Shown here piece by piece: positions 59,600 to 64,000 of a stretch of 64,000 nt of DNA (positions are counted from its first letter, which is position 1; each line of letters starts with the position of its first letter). The DNA lies in the NCBI RefSeq assembly GCF_030272615.1, contig NC_081407.1, forward strand, positions 380,887,179-380,951,178, given 5' to 3'. The notes below the pieces were generated by a model that saw only the letters and a program-made list of their open reading frames with translations, was not told the DNA's origin and ran no database searches. The position numbers were made by a program, and so were the translations under genes. The stretch comes from Cryptomeria japonica. Its lineage: Eukaryota > Streptophyta > Pinopsida > Cupressales > Cupressaceae.

Positions 59600-60367
59600 T
59601 TTGAAAATATACTGAGGACATCCCTTTGAAAGGTTGCGGGAGCATTACATAAACCAAAAGGGAGAACATGAATAGGCATATGTGCCCTAGAGGCAAGTAA
59701 AGGTGGTCTTTTCTTGATCTTCCAGAGCTATTTTGATATGATTATAACCACTAAACCTATCCAATAATGAAAAGTATTGCTTACCTGCTAGAGAATCTAA
59801 CACTTGATCTATGAATCGAAGTGGGAAGTGATCTTTTTTGGTAGTAGTGTTGAGCTCCCTATAGTCCACACGAACTCTCTTTTTCCCTCCTTTCTTTGGA
59901 ACTATAACTAGGGGAGAAGCCCATTGACTGTCTAAAATAGGGTAAATGAATCCTGCCTTAAGAAACTTTTGTAGTTCCTCTTTAACTATTTCCCTTAGGG
60001 CAGGATTAATCCTTCGTTGAGACTATCTAATTGGTTTACAATCTTCTCTGATATAAATCCTATGGGTACACAATGTAGGATTTAATCCCTTCGTGTCATG
60101 ATAATCCCATGCGAAGGCTTGTTGTTGGGCTTTGAGTAATTCTATTAATGACAATGTTTGATCTGTTGCTAATTGACTATTGATATTTAGATTTCTTCCT
60201 GCGACAACCTCTAATTGAGTGACTGACTCAACATTAGATACTTCAAACAGATAAGAGGTTTGAATCTCTTGTGGTAGCAATGTGTGAAATCTGTCTGTGG
60301 CTACAAGAGAATCTAAAGAGCCTGCAAATGGAAGAAGAGTATGCAGAGGACTTGTTGGTATACCCAA
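59600..60367 (-). pseudogene. element D reverse transcriptase N-terminal part
   Basis: Contains THRIYIREDCKPIR, MDYRELNTTTKKDHFPLRFIDQVLD and FSGYNHIKIALEDQEKTTFT, the fingers/palm motifs of Ty3/gypsy RT. Stops at 60,023 and 59,687, and a frameshift between 59,687 and 59,571, separate it from the catalytic YXDD box. Confidence 0.9.
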
Positions 60368-60370
60368 TGA

Positions 60371-61042
60371 TTATTGAGCTGCTCCATAGTGATTTCTTAT
60401 GATGTTAGCGAGTATTGTATCATCCTCTTGAAGTGTTATGAATGGTTTCATTTCTAACATCATTAGTTGTTGAACAGAATTAATTTCCTTTGCTTCTTCT
60501 CCTATGGCTGGCCATACTACTTGCTCTTGATCAAGTTGTGGTTGTGCTGGAGAATAGAGTGCAAGAGTTTTAGTAGTAATACCATCTGAAATTGTCATAT
60601 CCCCTGATCTGCAACCTATGTATGCATCAGTTGTAGCAAGCCAAGGTCTTCCCAAAATGATTGGATATCCCCCCAATGTTTCTTTAGGAGAGAGTATAAT
60701 AAAATCAGCTAGGTATTCCCAAGAATCTAATGGGACAACAATATCTTCAACCATCCCTTCAGGCCGAATAGTAGAGCTATCAGCTAGTTGTAGGACCATT
60801 GGAGTTGATCTAAGACTAGTAATGTTGAGTTTCTGCATGACATCCTTAGTCATCACATTTATGGTTTCTCCTAAGTCTATCAAGGCATTTTTAATTTGAG
60901 TTCCATTAATAACTACCTTCAGAATAGGGCTACGTGGGTCAAAATATTTAGGGACATCAATTTTTCCTAACATAATATCAGCCAATTGTCCTACTACATG
61001 CACTGTTTTTGGGTCCTTTTTATTTCTCCCAAGTTTCTTCAA
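60371..61042 (-). pseudogene. element D aspartic protease domain
   Basis: 223 codons in frame with RT. The active-site stretch reads ALIDLGETINVMT; WEYLADFIIL and GGYPIILGRPWLAT follow. Very similar to the protease of element C. Confidence 0.85.
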
Positions 61043-61276
61043 ACATGCTTCCTTAATAGATTTTCCATATATGGGAATGTCCTTAACATCTTGAAACAGT
61101 GGAATCTTGACACATATATATTTTAGCTAATCAATGAGATCAAAAGCTATATCATCCTACTGCCTAGACACTTCTACCTGTAATCTTTGATGAAATGGGG
61201 GAGTTCTTACATGTGTGTCTGAAGTTTTAGACTGATGAACCTGCTCAAGGTTTCCAAGTTGATTAGGTGTAGTGTC

Positions 61277-62956
61277 CTAAGCAATCTCCTCATATGGTAA
61301 TTTTGTTATGACTGGAGGAGATGGAGTAGGTAGTGTTGTCCTTGACTGTAAGTGTATATCACTTACATTGAGAGAATATGCAGGATAGTTATTAGGATCA
61401 ATCGAAAAAACTTGTTGTTGTTGTTGGGGTTTGTTATTTAGATTTGGCACAAGCTGAGTTGGCAGTTGGGTTGGCTTGGATGGAGTGGCATTAGGATTTG
61501 GTGGCATTAAAGCTGGTTGTTGGGACTGTTATTATGGCTGCAGGAAACCTGGTGATTGGTTTACCCATTGTTGTCCTCCCCTCCATTGCGGTGATTGTTG
61601 CCAGTTACCTTGAGGAGGTGACCAACTCCCTTGTAGCTGCTACCATTGATATGAAGGACTTTGATAATTAGGCCAAGGGTTTTGAGAGTTATTCCAAGAT
61701 TGAGGAGTATAATTTCCAAAATTTTGGGAGTATGGAGGTTGCCACTAATTGTTTTGTGCATTGAAGTTCATATAACGATTAGAAAATGACAATGGATATT
61801 GTGGCATACCTTGTGTTGGAGGCCAAGGCCTTCTTTGTGCAACATAAAAGAGTTATTCATCATCTCCATAGACAAGCTTGAAATTTGGGGAACTCTGTTG
61901 GCTATCAATTTTAGCTAGCAGTTTACATTTATAGTCCTTCTTCTTTTGTCGATAGTGAGGACAAAATTCAGCAAGCATAGTTTTTGCCTCCTCATGCTTC
62001 TTCCTTGCTTGAAGTGTATCCAACTGAGTGGCCATATTATTGATAATATCCTCCTTAAAGTCCTTTAACAAATGAGTTATCTCCATTCTTGAAACCGTTG
62101 AAGATGACTTTGCAATTGAGGAACCAAGCCTATAGTGTCTTCCCTTCTTGGTTGCAGCTCTGGAGTACTTTTAACAGATTTTTCTGATACCATCCCACTG
62201 AACTTGAGTTGCATATCCTCCTCCCATGAGGTCTAAGGAGTCAACACAATCTTCATTGATTCCCCTTAGAAATATCAACTTCATGGATTCTTCACTCAGA
62301 GTGTTATGCTTGGATTTTCTGACACTAAACGAAAACTTCTCCAAATAATCTTCCAGGCTTTCATCTTCTTTTTGTGTCATCCTAAAGATACCATCACCAT
62401 GTCGGTCCATTCCCCTACAATAGTCTTTATACTTATCCAAGAAGAGTGTCTTTATCTCCTCCCAAGTAGTGATTACATCTCTTCCTAGACTCATAAACCA
62501 TCTCAGGGCAGCTTCTTTAAGAGTAGCACGGAATAACTTGAGTTTATGGGCGTCAGTAATATAATAATAACTTCTACAAATGATATTAAATTCAAACAAA
62601 AAGGTATATGGATCTTCTGTTACCAAACCATGAAATTTTGGAAGACAAGAAGCCGGTATGTTCTTCAAATTTGCATTATCATGCTAGTCAGGAATGGGAA
62701 ACTCAAATGTTGGGTTTACAAGTGGAGGTGGAGGATTTGCTAGCATTGGTCCTTGATAAAGGACTAGAGATGAAATTTTTTGTTCAGGGGGTTCGTTTAG
62801 GAAGTCTACGTCTCGTTCTGACAAATTTAAAATACCTTTATTTTGCACATAAGTTTCTACAAAAGGGTTTACTTCAGGTTCTTGATCTGATCTTATATCT
62901 TGAGTAGAATGTTAGGGAAGAAATCTTCCTAATGCATCTCTTCTCCTCCTATGCAT
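61277..62956 (-). pseudogene. element D gag
   Basis: Starts at ATG 62,956 with MHRRRRDALGRFLP, in frame with the rest. The Retrotrans_gag core has LKLFRATLKEAALRWFMSL, DKYKDYCRGMDRHGDG and RMTQKEDESLEDYLEKF, then a region with HYRQKKKDYKCK and a Pro/Gln-rich linker. Several in-frame stops (for example after RFLP) but one frame into protease, indicating a gag-pol fusion as in C; a short ORF at 61,561-61,761 is in another frame. Confidence 0.85.
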
Positions 62957-63036
62957 GCAAATTAATGAAGAAAATCAAAGAGATAACTAAGAAAACTTAG
63001 AAACTAATGGTAACAACAGGTTCTTAGCTTGGCACC

Positions 63037-63055
63037 ATCCTCAGCAACAGCGCCA
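63037..63055 (-). promoter_or_regulatory. element D primer-binding site (tRNA-Asp type)
   Basis: Minus strand TGGCGCTGTTGCTGAGGAT, the tRNA-Asp-type site with a few mismatches, next to the 5' LTR. Confidence 0.75.
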
Positions 63056-63059
63056 AAAA

Positions 63060-64000
63060 TGTTGGTCCTTACAACTGGAATGGCAACTAGGTAATAAAAC
63101 ACAATTCAGAGATTGAATATCCTTGAATAGCTAGCTTTCCTATAGCAAACGCTCATTTACTTATCAACAAGGGATGTAAACTTAAAATGGGCCAGCACTA
63201 TATGTGCACCAAGTTCATATCGCAACCATTCTATATTACTACAGGAAAGGAAATTCTTTAAAGTAAACACGCAAAATCTCAATGAACTAATACTTAATCC
63301 AAATTCACAACTGGAAATTATTTAAACAAATACTGCTAAATGATAATGTTTTGGCAAGCAACAGGAACTACTCTACCGATGTGGTTGCAGGAACAGACAC
63401 AGGAACTGTTTCCAATGGCTGCAGGAGCAGATAATTGTTGAAACAACTATTACTGAAAAATGAAAACTAACTGGAACACACGAAGGATTACTCACCAAGT
63501 GGGGCCCCTTGAGTGAGCATCTCTAGAACTTTTCAGATTACAATTGTTAAGCGTTTAAAATCACATTGATCTCTTTATTTCATCTTGACTATGAAAAATA
63601 CATAAAATACAAGAAGACTGTGTATTACAAATATTATGTTCATTCTCTACTATCCCTGAGAGGAGAGAGATCCCTTTATTTATAAGAAAACTTATAACAG
63701 AATCCTAACTAATCGACCACATTCATACGGAATAGGTGAACAGGATTTATTAAACAAAAGAAGAAGAAGAAGTTAGCGCAAGAAAACAGAACAACATTTG
63801 TCCTGCAGCTGAGAAAATATAGCATGACTTGCTTCCTGGATCTAAGATCCACTAAGAACGGTTATAAATGTTTCATAAATCATTCTGCTGAAGAACCGGT
63901 CAAGTGACTTCGATCATTACGGCTTTTCTCTGACTGGGTCTGCATTGTAGCTATATACTTGGTGCTTCTTTAAACCGCCACTTAGTCTTTACTTTTCCTT
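63060..64000 (-). repeat. element D 5' LTR, truncated by window end
   Basis: The first 941 bp match 53,144-54,080 with few differences, such as 'ggaacagacacagg' against 'ggaatagacatagg'. Confidence 0.92.

Larger units (their letters stand above)
53144..64000 (-). mobile_element. element D: Ty3/gypsy element with extra ORF, cut by window end
   Basis: Same layout as element C: LTR, gag, PR, RT, RH, INT, ORF3, LTR on the minus strand, with a tRNA-Asp-type primer site. The left LTR (53,144-54,372) is complete; the right one starts at 63,060 and runs off the window, so the target duplication cannot be checked. LTR and proteins are clearly related to but diverged from C: two families of one lineage. 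Fewer stops than C, but still inactive. Confidence 0.92.

Noticed and set aside
27091..64000. Treating elements C and D as two copies of one family
   Set aside because: Layout and many protein motifs agree, but LTRs match only in short blocks and proteins differ at many positions, so they are sister families.

Overview
The window looks like nuclear DNA of a seed plant with a large, repeat-rich genome, most likely a gymnosperm such as a conifer. The basis is AT-rich sequence, one intron-bearing host gene in 64 kb, and long nested LTR retrotransposons. The lineage is an inference; nothing in the window fixes it.

Positions 1-13,800 hold the only convincing host gene: a complete six-exon plastid-type chorismate mutase (7,429-10,407, plus strand; a 334-residue protein when spliced). 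Directly upstream lie four copies of a 54-bp tandem repeat, and 540 bp downstream sits a solo copia-type LTR with a perfect target-site duplication (TSD). Further upstream are a 163-bp Mutator-type MITE with a 9-bp TSD, a 92-bp tandem array and microsatellites. Positions 13,400-17,345 hold small tandem duplications, a LINE ORF1 (DUF4283-type) remnant and an LTR-like tract.

Positions 17,341-46,000 are a nested stack. Element A (17,346-26,025, minus strand, TSD TCTTC) and element B (26,269-44,540, plus strand, TSD ACTTG) are related copia-type elements with long LTRs and a large gag but no recognisable pol. They were inserted 243 bp apart in opposite orientations. B's 5' LTR is split by element C (27,091-38,222, minus strand), a Ty3/gypsy element with a tRNA-Asp-type primer site, a gag-PR-RT-RH-INT polyprotein and an extra 788-codon ORF between integrase and the 3' LTR.

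Positions 46,555-51,620 hold element E, a Ty1/copia element (minus strand, TSD TATTC) with a complete gag-pol order broken by several stops and one frameshift. Positions 53,144-64,000 hold element D, a relative of C (minus strand) that carries the same extra ORF; its right LTR runs off the window.

None of the elements has intact coding sequence. The most interesting signal is the post-integrase ORF shared by C and D. It starts at the same MGG context, ends with the same GSTRS residues beside the polypurine tract, and carries a conserved hydrophobic segment; a G-rich purine tract precedes it in both elements. The gag-only copia pair A/B and the triplicated polypurine tract of E are the next most unusual observations.
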